Shown piece by piece: positions 8,880 to 17,587 of a stretch of 64,000 nt of DNA. Each line of letters begins with the position of its first letter. Within the stretch, counting starts at the first letter, position 1. The notes beneath the pieces were generated by a model. The model was given only the letters and a program-made list of their open reading frames with translations. It made no database searches and had not been told where the DNA came from. A program made the translations under genes and the position numbers. The DNA is from Prosthecodimorpha hirschii (lineage in GTDB: Bacteria; Pseudomonadota; Alphaproteobacteria; Rhizobiales; Ancalomicrobiaceae): positions 5,610,101 to 5,674,100 of the forward strand of contig NZ_LJYW01000001.1 in NCBI RefSeq assembly GCF_001305515.1. The letters run 5' to 3'.

Positions 8880-10403
8880 TCAGGCGCCTGACGGCACCAG
8901 CCGTCCGACGCGCTCGGCAATGGCCGCGGCGATGGCCGGCTCGGCGAGGCGGCGGCAGACCGCCATCACGTCCGGACCGGTTTCCCGGTCCTGTTCCAGC
9001 CGCGGCACCACCGACCGGATGACGCCATGCAGCGCGGCGGCGGCGGGCGACAGGCCGTAGTCGGTGCGCAGATCGGCGGCCTGGGCGGCGACGGTCGCCT
9101 CCACGGCGACCAGAAGCCGGAAGGCCTCCATCTGGCGGGCGAGCTTGCGGAAGGCGAGCAGCGTCATCGGCGCCACGTCTTCGACCGTGTCGGAGACCGG
9201 CATGGCGCCGAGGCTGGCCGGGGCCGCGCCGAGCCGGATTTCGGCCTCCAGCGCCGCGGTCGTCTTCTGCATCGGCACGAAGCCGGCCGAGGGACCGCCG
9301 ACGGGCGAGAGATACTTCGGCAGTCCCGACAGGGTCGGGTTCATCAGCTTGACGACCCGCATCGCCCCGGCGGCGGCCAGATGCGACAGCGCTATGGTGA
9401 TGGCGTCGACCGCCAGCGCGATCGAGGGCGTATGGAAATTCGGGCTCGACAGCATCTCGCCGGCCTCGGTCAGGACGAGCGGACTGTCGACCTCGCCGTT
9501 GAGCTCGATCTCCAGTTCGCGGACCGCATGCGCATAGGCGTCGAGCGCAGAACCGACGATCGGGGCCAGGCAGCGGTAGGAGAGGGCATCCTGCACCGTG
9601 CGCGGCGCCGCGACCAGCGGGCTGCCGTCGAGCAGGGCGCGATAGAGAGCGGCGGCGTGCGTCTGGCCGGCGGCCGGACGCGCGGCATGGATGCGCGCGT
9701 CGAAGATGCGCGGATTGGCGCCATAGGCCTCGAAAGCCAGGGCGGAGACGGCGATCGCGGTGGCGAGGAGGCGGCCGAGTTCGGCCAGCGTCACCACGCC
9801 GAAGCCGACCATCGGGGTCGAGGCGTTGCAGAGCGCGATGCCGTCCTTCGGCTCCAGCGCGATCGGCGTCAGCCCGGCGCGCGCCAGTGCCACCGCCGCC
9901 GGCAACCGCTCGCCCCGATAGTAGGCCTCGCCCCGGCCGATCAGCGCCGCGCCCAGATGGGCGGCAATGCCGAGGTCGCCGGCGCCGATCGAGCCGATTT
10001 CGGGGATGGCGGGCGAGACGCCGGCGTTGAAGAGGGCGGTCATCTGCTCGATCACGCCGAGCGACAGCCCGGCCCCGCCCTTGGTCGCGCCGGCGATCCG
10101 TGCCAGCAGCCCGGCCCGGCAGATCGGCTCCGGCAGGAAGTTGCCGAGGCCGACATTGCGGCCGACGACCAGCTGCGCCTGGAAGTCCGGAATGGCATCG
10201 CGGTCGATGCGGAAGCCGATATTGCCGCCGAGGCCGGTGTTGAGGCCGTAGACCGGAACGGTGCCGGCCGCATAGGTATCGACGACCTGTCGGGCCGCTT
10301 CGATCCGGGCGCGTGCGGCGTCGGAAATCGCGAGCGGTGCCGATCCGGCGACCAGGCGCTCGACATCGGCGAGGGTGAGCGGCGCGTCGCCGATCCCGGT
10401 CAT
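8880..10403 (-). CDS. Aromatic amino acid lyase (HAL/PAL) homologue lacking the MIO-forming Ala-Ser-Gly triad
   Basis: A 507-residue member of the histidine/phenylalanine ammonia-lyase superfamily. Conserved parts: VYGLNTG (Tyr52), ALCNAS (Asn193), VQDALSYRC (Arg277), SPNFHTPS (Phe323) and VEDVAPM (Glu408). Where true lyases have GSxGASGDL, this reads GSIGAGDL (137-144): the serine is absent, and the bases confirm one codon fewer. The electrophilic MIO cofactor made from Ala-Ser-Gly therefore cannot form. The residue aligning with HAL Tyr280 is also changed (Leu). Known MIO-less relatives include ergothionase, which eliminates trimethylamine from ergothioneine. A 4-nt overlap couples it to the MttB-like gene. 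Superfamily sure; reaction inferred. Confidence 0.85.
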   Translation of the reverse strand: MTGIGDAPLTLADVERLVAGSAPLAISDAARARIEAARQVVDTYAAGTVPVYGLNTGLGGNIGFRIDRDAIPDFQAQLVVGRNVGLGNFLPEPICRAGLLARIAGATKGGAGLSLGVIEQMTALFNAGVSPAIPEIGSIGAGDLGIAAHLGAALIGRGEAYYRGERLPAAVALARAGLTPIALEPKDGIALCNASTPMVGFGVVTLAELGRLLATAIAVSALAFEAYGANPRIFDARIHAARPAAGQTHAAALYRALLDGSPLVAAPRTVQDALSYRCLAPIVGSALDAYAHAVRELEIELNGEVDSPLVLTEAGEMLSSPNFHTPSIALAVDAITIALSHLAAAGAMRVVKLMNPTLSGLPKYLSPVGGPSAGFVPMQKTTAALEAEIRLGAAPASLGAMPVSDTVEDVAPMTLLAFRKLARQMEAFRLLVAVEATVAAQAADLRTDYGLSPAAAALHGVIRSVVPRLEQDRETGPDVMAVCRRLAEPAIAAAIAERVGRLVPSGA

Positions 10404-11983
10404 GCGGCAGTCCTTTCAAGCTCTTCGCGCCGGCGCGCCACATAGGCGGCGAGCGCTTCGCGGATGGCGGGATCGAGCGGCGGCGCGACCCATTCGTCGC
10501 GGGCGCGCTTCCAGATGTCGGTGGCCCTGACGGTCGCGTCGCGGGCGCCGGCATCGCGCCAGTTCTCGTAGTTCGACCAGTCCGACAGAAGCGGACGGTA
10601 GAAGGCGGTCTCGTAGCGGGCGAGCGTATGGGCGGCGCCGAAGAAGTGGCCGCCGGCCGGCACGCCCGCGATGGCGTCGACGGCGAGCTCGTCGTCCGAG
10701 AAGGCGAGCGGCTTCAGGATCTCGGCCCAGCCGCGCAGCATCTCGGCATCGACGATGATCTTCTCCATCGAGGCGGCCAGGCCGCCTTCCAGCCAGCCGG
10801 CCGCATGGTTGATCAGGTGGCTGTGGCTGAGGATGGCGGCCTGCAGCGAGAAGAAGGTCTCGTAGGTCGACTGCGCATCGACCGCCGGGGAGGCGTTGAC
10901 CGCGCTGGTGCGCACCGGCAGCCGGAGGCGGCGGCCGAGCTGCGCGGTGGCGAGGCAGGCGCGGACATATTCGGGCGTGCCGAAGGCCGGCGAGCCGGTG
11001 CGCATGTCGACATTGGAGGTGAAGCCGCCGAGCACCGTCGGCGCGCCGGGGCGGACCAGCTGGCAGAGCGCGACGACGGCCAGCTGCTCGGCCGTCTGCT
11101 GCACGAGCGCACCGGCCAGCGTCACCGGCGCCATGGCGCCCATCAGCGTGAACGGCGTGATCACGACGCATTGGCCGGCGGCGGCCAGGGTCATGATCGA
11201 GGCCAGGATCTCCTCGTCGACCCGGCGCGGCGAGTTGACGTTGGTCACCGTCATCAGGGTCGGGCGAAGGGCGAGGTCGTCGATCGAGCAGCCATGCTCG
11301 ATGGCCGACATGGCGAGCGCATCCTCGGCCTGCGGCCGGCCGACGCCGCGCGCGGCCCAGACGATGTCGGAACATTCGACATGGGCGAGGTAGCAGTCGA
11401 GATGCCGGCTCGGGACCGGCCGGTCGGTCGGTTCGACCACGATGCCGCCCTGCCAGTGCAGGATGCCGAGCCGATGCGTGATCTTCAGGATGTCGCGGAA
11501 GGCGGCGATGTCGCCGTAGCGCCGGCCGCCCTCGCGGTCGGTGATGTTCGGCGCGCCGTTGACCGGGCCGAAATTGACCGTGTTGCCGCCGACATGCAGG
11601 TGGCGGGCGGGATCGCGGGCATGCAGCACGAATTCGGCCGGCGCATGGGCGAGCGCGGCTTCGACGATGTCGCGGCCGAGGCGGACGATCTGGGTCTCGT
11701 CGTCGACCAGGGCGCCGGCCCGGGCGTAGATGGTCCGCGCCTCCGGGCTGCGGATCTCGAGGCCGGTCTCGGCAAGCACCCGGTAGGCGCCGTCGAGGAC
11801 ACGCTCGATCTGCTCGGCCGACAGGATGTCGAGCGGCGCCCACGGCACGCGCAGACGCGGGATCGGGGTGAAATCCGGTGCGCCCGCCGATCGCGTCGCC
11901 CGGCCGCCACGATCGCGCCGGCGGCCCGACGGGGCGGCGGTTTCGCTCGGGGCCGGCTGCCCGTCGCCCGAAGTCACGCTCAT
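10400..11983 (-). CDS. Trimethylamine methyltransferase (MttB) family protein, non-pyrrolysine type
   Basis: A 527-residue MttB-superfamily protein with recognisable segments such as NFGPVNGAPNITD, the TPFTLMGAMAPVTLAGAL region and GGFTSNVDMRTGSPAFGTPE. The frame contains no in-frame amber codon, so it is not pyrrolysine-dependent trimethylamine methyltransferase. Characterised non-Pyl members demethylate quaternary amines (glycine betaine, proline betaine, carnitine) onto a corrinoid protein. No corrinoid protein or reactivase gene is visible here, so the acceptor is unknown. Start ATG 11981-11983 overlaps the flavoprotein stop, and its stop overlaps the lyase start. The first 40 residues are disordered and arginine-rich. 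Confidence 0.88.
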   Translation of the reverse strand: MSVTSGDGQPAPSETAAPSGRRRDRGGRATRSAGAPDFTPIPRLRVPWAPLDILSAEQIERVLDGAYRVLAETGLEIRSPEARTIYARAGALVDDETQIVRLGRDIVEAALAHAPAEFVLHARDPARHLHVGGNTVNFGPVNGAPNITDREGGRRYGDIAAFRDILKITHRLGILHWQGGIVVEPTDRPVPSRHLDCYLAHVECSDIVWAARGVGRPQAEDALAMSAIEHGCSIDDLALRPTLMTVTNVNSPRRVDEEILASIMTLAAAGQCVVITPFTLMGAMAPVTLAGALVQQTAEQLAVVALCQLVRPGAPTVLGGFTSNVDMRTGSPAFGTPEYVRACLATAQLGRRLRLPVRTSAVNASPAVDAQSTYETFFSLQAAILSHSHLINHAAGWLEGGLAASMEKIIVDAEMLRGWAEILKPLAFSDDELAVDAIAGVPAGGHFFGAAHTLARYETAFYRPLLSDWSNYENWRDAGARDATVRATDIWKRARDEWVAPPLDPAIREALAAYVARRREELERTAA

Positions 11984-14397
11984 GACCGGAGCCTCGCGCC
12001 CTCGGGATCGTAGAGCGGCCGCGCCGTGATCACCGCGGGACATTCGACGCCCAGGATGTCGATGGCGAAGGTCTCGCCGTCTCGGGCGAGCGCCGTCGGC
12101 ACATAGCCCATCGCCAGGCTGCAGCCGACCGCATGGCCCCAGCCGCCCGACGTGACATGGCCGACCGGCCTGCCGTCCTTGAGCACCACCTCGTAGCCGA
12201 CCACGTCCGCATGCGGGGCATCCACCTTGAACGTGACGAAGCGCCGCTTCGGCCCTGTCTCGCGCTCGGCCAGGACGGCGGCGCGGCCGGTGAAATCGAC
12301 GGTCTTGGCGAAATCGACGAAGGCGTCGAGGCCCGTCTCGGCGGCAGTGTAGTCGGGACGGAAGTCCTTGTTGAAGGAACCGTAGTTCTTTTCCAGCCGA
12401 AGCGAGGAAACGGCGCGGCCGCCATAGAGCCGAAGTCCGAAATCCTGTCCCGCCGCGGTCAGGTCGTCGTAGAGCTGCGGCAGGTAGTCGGGCGTCACCC
12501 AGATCTCGTAGCCGAGTTCGCCGGTGAAGCCGCAGCGCTGGATGATGGCCGGCGACAGGCCGACCGGGGCCTCGCGCACTCCGAACAGGCGGAAGCCCTC
12601 CGCCGACACGTCGAAATCGGCGAGCGCGCCGAGCACGTCGCGCGCCTTCGGGCCCGACAGCGCAAAGCCGGCATAGCTCGACGAGGCGGCCCGGACGAAC
12701 ACGTCGTCGGGCGGGGTCTGGCCGGCGAACCAGCGCATGTGGAAGCGCTCGGCGAAGCCGGAGCCGACGATCAGGTAGCGGTCCTCGGCGAGGCACGCGA
12801 TGGTCAGGTCGCCGATGATGCGCCCGCGCGGGCTGAGCATCGGGGCGAGCGCCATGCGGCCGGGGCGGGGGATGCGGCAGGCGAAGACGCGGTCCAGGAA
12901 GGCGCGCGCGCCGCGGCCGGTGACTTCGTACTTGCCGTAATTGGTGATCTCGGTCAGGCCGACCGCGCTGCGCACGGCGCGGCATTCGTCGCCGACCGGC
13001 CCGAAGGCCTCCGAGCGCCGGTAGGTCGGAGTCTCGGTCTTGGCGACGCCTTCGGGGGCGAACCAGAGCGGGGATTCCAGGCCGAAATTGTTGCCCCAGA
13101 CCGCGCCGGCGGCGTCGAGCGCGCCGTAGACCGGCGAGCGGCGCAGCGGGCGGGCGGCCGGCATCTCCTCGTTCGGATAGGTCAGGCGGAAGCGGCGGCG
13201 GTAGTTCTCCTGCACCTTGATCGAGGTGTAGCGCGGCGTCGCGAAGTGGCCGTAGCGGGCGACATCCATGGCCAGCACGTCCTGGCCGGGATCGCCCTCG
13301 GCCATCCAGCGCGACAGCACCAGCCCGATGCCGCCGCCCTGGCTGAAGCCGGCCATGACCGCGCAGGCGCACCAGAAGCCGGGCAGGCCCTCGACCGGGC
13401 CGACCAGCGGGTTGCCGTCGGGCGAGAAGGTGAAGGGGCCGTTGACCACCTTCTTGATGCCGACTTCGGCCAGAGCCGGGAAGTGACGGAAGCCGCGTTC
13501 CAGTTCCGGGGCGATCCGTTCGAGATCGTCGGGCAGCAGGCGGCCGTGGAAATCGTCGGGCGTCACCTTCGGCGCCCAGACCTTGCAGGCCTGCTCGTAG
13601 GTGCCGAGCAGCACGCCTTCGCCTTCCTGGCGCAGATAGATCTCGCCGGTGAAGTCGGAGGTGTTGATGATCTCGCGCGGCAGGCCCTTCAGTGCCGGCA
13701 CCGGCTCGGTGACGACATAGATGTGCTCCATCGCCAGGACCGGCAGTTCGAGCCCGACCAGCCGGCCGACCTCGCGCGCCCAAAGGCCGCCGGCATTGAC
13801 GACATGCTCGGCGTTGATGGTGCCCTTGTCGGTGACCACGTCCCAGGTCCGGTCGGGCCGCTGGACGAGGGCCTCGACCTTGGTGAAGCGCTGAACCTCG
13901 GCGCCAAGCTGGCGCGCGGCGGTGACATAGGCCTGCGTCACCAGCCAGGGATCGACATAGCCGCCGTCCTCGCGCCAGAGCGCGCCCGTGAAATGGCGCT
14001 CGTCGATCAGCACGTTGCGCGCCTTGGCGTCGGCGACCGAGATCATCTCGGTGTCCATGCCGAGCGTGCGGGCGCGCGAATGGATCAGCTTGAGGAAATC
14101 CATCTGCCCGTCGGAGGCCGCGAGATAGATGCCCCCGTTGTGATGGATGCCGCAGGACTGGCCGGTCACCTGCTCGAGCTCGCGATAGAGATCGAAGGTG
14201 TATTTCTGCAGCTTGGAGACGTTCGCGTCGGAATTCAGCGTGGTGACGCCGCCGGCTGCATGCCAGGTCGAGCCCGAGGTCAGCTCGTTCTTCTCCAGAA
14301 GCACGACGTCGGTCCAGCCGATCTTGGCCAGATGATAGAGCACGGAGACGCCGACCACGCCGCCCCCGATCACGACCGCACGGGCATGGCTTCTCAT
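11980..14397 (-). CDS. Dimethylglycine/sarcosine dehydrogenase-like flavoprotein with GcvT domain
   Basis: An 805-residue two-part enzyme. Residues 1 to about 380 form a DAO-type FAD domain with dinucleotide loop IGGGVVG (10-16) and the SGSTWHAAGG motif (41-50). His46 aligns with the histidine that covalently binds FAD in dimethylglycine and sarcosine dehydrogenases. An FAO_M-like link is followed by a C-terminal GcvT/aminomethyltransferase-like domain that in relatives binds tetrahydrofolate and captures formaldehyde as methylene-THF. Probable role: oxidative N-demethylation. ATG 14395-14397 was chosen because the Rossmann fold starts there. First gene of the ATGA-coupled chain. Confidence 0.88.
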   Translation of the reverse strand: MRSHARAVVIGGGVVGVSVLYHLAKIGWTDVVLLEKNELTSGSTWHAAGGVTTLNSDANVSKLQKYTFDLYRELEQVTGQSCGIHHNGGIYLAASDGQMDFLKLIHSRARTLGMDTEMISVADAKARNVLIDERHFTGALWREDGGYVDPWLVTQAYVTAARQLGAEVQRFTKVEALVQRPDRTWDVVTDKGTINAEHVVNAGGLWAREVGRLVGLELPVLAMEHIYVVTEPVPALKGLPREIINTSDFTGEIYLRQEGEGVLLGTYEQACKVWAPKVTPDDFHGRLLPDDLERIAPELERGFRHFPALAEVGIKKVVNGPFTFSPDGNPLVGPVEGLPGFWCACAVMAGFSQGGGIGLVLSRWMAEGDPGQDVLAMDVARYGHFATPRYTSIKVQENYRRRFRLTYPNEEMPAARPLRRSPVYGALDAAGAVWGNNFGLESPLWFAPEGVAKTETPTYRRSEAFGPVGDECRAVRSAVGLTEITNYGKYEVTGRGARAFLDRVFACRIPRPGRMALAPMLSPRGRIIGDLTIACLAEDRYLIVGSGFAERFHMRWFAGQTPPDDVFVRAASSSYAGFALSGPKARDVLGALADFDVSAEGFRLFGVREAPVGLSPAIIQRCGFTGELGYEIWVTPDYLPQLYDDLTAAGQDFGLRLYGGRAVSSLRLEKNYGSFNKDFRPDYTAAETGLDAFVDFAKTVDFTGRAAVLAERETGPKRRFVTFKVDAPHADVVGYEVVLKDGRPVGHVTSGGWGHAVGCSLAMGYVPTALARDGETFAIDILGVECPAVITARPLYDPEGARLRS

Positions 14398-14724
14398 CGG
14401 GCGTCCATCCGCGGGCCGGAGGGCGCGCGCCGCGGCGAAAACGGCGGTTTCGGGCAGGCGATCGGCAGCGGCATGGCGCTCTCTTCCGATGGACGACCCG
14501 CCGAGCGTGAGGCGTGCGTGTGGCCCGCGCAACGCTTGAATGATCATCGCCGGTGACGAAGCGCAGCAGGCCGTCCGGTGCGCTCGCCCCTGTCGACCAG
14601 GATCGACGGAGATGCCGGGGCTTAGCCCATGATGGCATATCCGCCAGCCGGTCTGGTCAAATCGGGGGCTGCCCACAATTTGCGCAAACGAGGGCGGCCG
14701 GGATACCGCAATGATGGAAGGCGT
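14398..14724. other. Intergenic region upstream of the demethylation operon
   Basis: Holds the leader of the minus-strand operon and the end of the regulator gene. It includes a 10-bp palindrome (TTTGCGCAAA, 14679-14688) and the word CTGCCCACA (14669-14677), which recurs in the promoter region beyond the regulator at 15586. No gene seen. Confidence 0.5.
14679..14688. promoter_or_regulatory. 10-bp palindrome TTTGCGCAAA, possible operator
   Basis: Perfect palindrome about 280 bp upstream of the flavoprotein start, in one of the few AT-containing stretches of this gap and next to CTGCCCACA. It could be an operator for the adjacent regulator, but it does not match the 16-bp palindrome at 15605 and may be chance. 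Confidence 0.3.
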
Positions 14725-15471
14725 TTAGCCGGCGCCGCCCTTTTCGAGCCGGCCGAAGATGCGCGAGAGGTCGGTGTCGCGCTCCGGGGGATCGAAATAG
14801 AGCCGGTCTTCGACATTGCCGAGATGTTCGAGCATCAGCCGCGCCGCCGTATCGGCGTCGCGGCGCTGCAGAGCGGCCAGGATGGCGCTGTGTTCCTCAT
14901 GCGAGCAGCTCGGCTTGCCCTGGCGCTCGTAGGTGGCGATGACCAGGGCCTCGCGGGTGATCAGATCGCGCAGGATGCGGGCCAGGATGGTGTTGCCGGC
15001 GATCTCGGCCAGGAGCGTGTGGAACTCGCCGGAGAGCCAGACCATCGCGGTCTGATCGCCCGCCTGCCGGGCGGCGCACTCGGCGTCGATATTGGCTTCG
15101 AGGCGCGCCAGGTCGGCCGGCGTGACGCGGGCGGCGGCGAGCCGGACGATCGCCTCCTCCACCGCGCGGCGGGCGATGAAATTGTCATGCGCCTCCTTCG
15201 GCGTCGGCCGGGCGACCGAGGCGCCGCGGTTCGGCTCCAGCGTGACGACGCCGGCATAGGCGAGCCGCGTCAGCACGTTGCGGATGCGCGTGCGACTGAC
15301 ATTGAAGATGCGGCGCAGTTCCTCCTCGCGCAGGCGCGTGCCGGGGGCGAGGTCCTGCCGGGCGACGGCGTGATGGATCTGCTCGTAGATCGCGTCCTCG
15401 GGCAGCCCGCGATCGTCGCCGGCCTCCGCGGCAGAATCCGGCGCAAGGGCGGCGGACCGGGGTTTGGACAT
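14725..15471 (-). CDS. GntR-family transcriptional regulator, FCD (FadR) subfamily
   Basis: A 248-residue DNA-binding repressor or activator. The winged helix-turn-helix (about 33-100) includes AIYEQIHHAVARQ, FNVSRTRIRNVLTRL and the wing GASVARPTP. The C-terminal FCD ligand domain retains metal-site histidines in GEFHTLLAEI and SHEEH plus a final LEHLGNVEDRL helix. Start at ATG 15469-15471 (MSKPRSAAL); a longer frame exists upstream but has no homology. It lies between the minus-strand demethylation/uptake operon and the plus-strand TRAP/racemase operon and probably controls both. Ligand unknown. Confidence 0.88.
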   Translation of the reverse strand: MSKPRSAALAPDSAAEAGDDRGLPEDAIYEQIHHAVARQDLAPGTRLREEELRRIFNVSRTRIRNVLTRLAYAGVVTLEPNRGASVARPTPKEAHDNFIARRAVEEAIVRLAAARVTPADLARLEANIDAECAARQAGDQTAMVWLSGEFHTLLAEIAGNTILARILRDLITREALVIATYERQGKPSCSHEEHSAILAALQRRDADTAARLMLEHLGNVEDRLYFDPPERDTDLSRIFGRLEKGGAG

Positions 15472-15932
15472 CGCAGGTTTCCTGACTGTGTTCGAGCAGC
15501 GGTGCCGCCGAAGCCTTCGATTGTCAACGGTTGCGCGCCCTCCGTCGACGAACGTGCCCCGCATATGTGCAGATCGGTGATGAGACTGCCCACATTAATG
15601 GCTCGGATTGTCGACAATCCTATGAGACATTGTCGGCGACATGGAGGCGGCGCCGTCCGGCGACCGGACTCCATGGATGGTCTCCACCCGCGGTCCTCAC
15701 CCGCGGTCTCCCTCCGCAATCTCCACCCGCAAGGCACCGGTATTGACCCCGTGATGCAAGACCAGATGACCCTCGATCCCCGACCGGCGCCGTCGATGTC
15801 GCTCCGCTGCGGCGTGCCGCTCGGGGGATGGGGCCGGGCGCCGGTCGGTCTCGCCGGGTGCGGGCGGCAGGGCGTTTCGGTCGCATTCTCGGGTCCGGAC
15901 CGTTCGGGCGACGGCCGGACAAGGCGGCGGGC
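15472..15932. other. Divergent promoter region between the regulator and the TRAP/racemase operon
   Basis: About 460 bp without a gene. The 15480-15640 part is less GC-rich and carries the 16-bp palindrome at 15605, a related half-site ATTGTCGGCGAC (15630-15641), an ATTGTCAACG word (15520-15529), and CTGCCCACATTAATG (15586-15600). The rest is GC-rich leader. The arrangement fits a GntR-regulated bidirectional promoter. Confidence 0.55.
15605..15620. promoter_or_regulatory. Perfect 16-bp palindrome GGATTGTCGACAATCC, candidate GntR/FCD operator
   Basis: Exactly self-complementary. The core TTGTCGACAA matches the general form of FCD-type GntR operators (TTGT-N-ACAA style). It lies about 135 bp upstream of the regulator start and about 310 bp upstream of the plus-strand operon. 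The half-site 25 bp away strengthens the case. Confidence 0.6.
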
Positions 15933-16703
15933 ATGACGGCTGCGCTTCCCGATCCGGTCGCGCCGATGCTCGCCTTGCCCGCGCGGGCGATGGGGGTGAT
16001 CACGCCTTCGGCCAATCTTGTCGTCGAGCGGGTGACGGCGGCGGTGCTGAAGAGCTTTCCGGACATCTCCGCGCATTATTCCCGCTCGCCCGTGCGCGGC
16101 TCCAAGGACCCGTTCCCGGCGAGCTACAATCTCGACGGCATGCTCGGCGCGGCCCGGCTCCTCGGCGATGCGTCCGTCGAGGCGATCGTCTGGAACGGCA
16201 GCAAGGGCGCCAGCATCGGCTTTGCCCACGACCGGGATCTGGCCGCGGCGATCACGCGCGAGACCGGCATCGCGGCGACCACCTCGGTCTTGGCGATCGA
16301 CGCGGACCTGCAAAGGCGCGGCATCACCCGGGTCGGCGTCGTCACGCCCTATCGGCGGGACGAGCAGGAACGCCTGTGCGCCGTGCTGGAAGCGGAGGGC
16401 TACCGGGTCGTCGCCGAGGCCCATTCCGGCGTCGCCGACAATCTCGCCTTCATGCGCGTGCCGCCGGCCGAGATCGCCGCCATGGTCGGGCAGGTGGCCG
16501 CGGCGCGGCCTGAGGCGGTGCTGACGCTGTGCACCAACTTCCCGGCCGCCTTTCAGGTCGCCGCCCTGGAGGCCGCGATCGGATTGCCGGTCTACGACAC
16601 GACGCTGGCCGGGGTCTGGGCCGGTCTCGTCGCCGTCGGCATCGACACGCGCCCCGGCGCGGCTGCCTGGGGCCGGATGTTCGTCGGAGGCCGCCCATCA
16701 TGA
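15933..16703 (+). CDS. Asp/Glu racemase superfamily protein (maleate isomerase / arylmalonate decarboxylase-like)
   Basis: A 256-residue cytosolic protein of the Asp/Glu/hydantoin racemase fold, closest in pattern to maleate cis-trans isomerase and arylmalonate decarboxylase (opening MGVITPSANLVVE; central RVGVVTPY). The C-terminal catalytic cysteine is present (Cys200 in LTLCTNFPA), but the N-terminal one is not: the loop at 87-96 reads WNGSKGASIG. A single cysteine is the state seen in arylmalonate decarboxylase rather than racemases or isomerases. Stop and next start overlap by 4 nt. First gene of the plus-strand operon. Confidence 0.8.
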   Translation: MTAALPDPVAPMLALPARAMGVITPSANLVVERVTAAVLKSFPDISAHYSRSPVRGSKDPFPASYNLDGMLGAARLLGDASVEAIVWNGSKGASIGFAHDRDLAAAITRETGIAATTSVLAIDADLQRRGITRVGVVTPYRRDEQERLCAVLEAEGYRVVAEAHSGVADNLAFMRVPPAEIAAMVGQVAAARPEAVLTLCTNFPAAFQVAALEAAIGLPVYDTTLAGVWAGLVAVGIDTRPGAAAWGRMFVGGRPS

Positions 16704-17587
16704 AGCCCGCCTTCCCGAACGATCGCTATGGCTACGTGCCGATCACCCGCTTCACGGATTTCCGATGGCCGAACGGCGCGCGGCTGGCGCTCTTCGTCTG
16801 CCTCGGCATCGAGGACTACACCCCCGATAGCGGCCAGACCGAGAACCTGATCGCCGGCACCCCGGCGCCCGACTGGGTCAACCGCTCCTGGCGCGACTAC
16901 GGCAACCGGGTCGGCGCCTTCCGGCTGATCGATCGGCTCGCCGAATTCGGCATCCGGCCGGCCGTACTGCTCAACACCGCCGTCTACGACACGGCCCCGG
17001 ACCTGATCGCCCATGCCCGTGCGGCGGGCGCGGAGATGATCGGCCACGGGCTGACCAATTCGCACAGCCTCGCCGGGATGGGGCCGGACGAGGAGGCAGC
17101 CTATGTCGGCGCCGTCGCGGACCGGATCGAGGCGGAGGAGGGGCGGCGGCCCGGCGGCTGGTCGAGCATGTGGCTCGCCCACACGCCGACGACGCTCGCC
17201 TCGCTGCGCGGTGCCGGCTACCGCTACCTGCTCGACCTGCATCTCGACGACCGCCCGGTCTGGCTCAAGGCCGGCGACGACCGCATCCTGGCGCTGCCCT
17301 ACGGGCTGGAACTGAACGACAGCTCCACGGTGATCGGCCGAAACGCCAGCGCGGCGGATTTCGAGTGGATGATCGTCGATGCCTTCGACGAGATGCGAGC
17401 CGCTGCCGCGCATCAGCCGCTGGTCATGAGCATCGTGGTCCACTCCTTCATTTCCGGCCAGCCGTTCCGGCTGCGCGCGCTGACCCGCGCGCTCGAGCAT
17501 ATCGCCGGTGCCGGCGATGCCGTCTGGCTGGCCACCCCGGCCGAGATCGCCGCCGTCATCGAGGAGGATCCGCGCCGTGCGCCATGA
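16700..17587 (+). CDS. Polysaccharide deacetylase-family protein, PuuE/allantoinase-like
   Basis: A 295-residue NodB-fold carbohydrate esterase-4 relative. It lacks a signal peptide and the usual TFDDG metal motif; the equivalent strand reads FVCLGIEDY, and the second motif is IGHGLTNSHS. This is the pattern of cytosolic allantoinase-type members that open cyclic amides, not sugar deacetylases. Placed directly between two racemase-superfamily genes and a TRAP transporter, a ring-opening hydrolase for a hydantoin-like or imidic compound is a reasonable inference. Start ATG overlaps the upstream stop. Confidence 0.78.
   Translation: MKPAFPNDRYGYVPITRFTDFRWPNGARLALFVCLGIEDYTPDSGQTENLIAGTPAPDWVNRSWRDYGNRVGAFRLIDRLAEFGIRPAVLLNTAVYDTAPDLIAHARAAGAEMIGHGLTNSHSLAGMGPDEEAAYVGAVADRIEAEEGRRPGGWSSMWLAHTPTTLASLRGAGYRYLLDLHLDDRPVWLKAGDDRILALPYGLELNDSSTVIGRNASAADFEWMIVDAFDEMRAAAAHQPLVMSIVVHSFISGQPFRLRALTRALEHIAGAGDAVWLATPAEIAAVIEEDPRRAP

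Noticed and set aside
10400-11983. Pyrrolysine-containing trimethylamine methyltransferase
   Set aside because: The MttB-family gene has no in-frame amber codon, and no pyl genes or corrinoid partner are present.
12133-14556. An 807-codon open frame on the plus strand antisense to the flavoprotein
   Set aside because: Frame is open only because of high GC third-position bias in the opposite-strand gene; composition is Gly/Arg/Ala/Asp/His-rich without domains or a start site.
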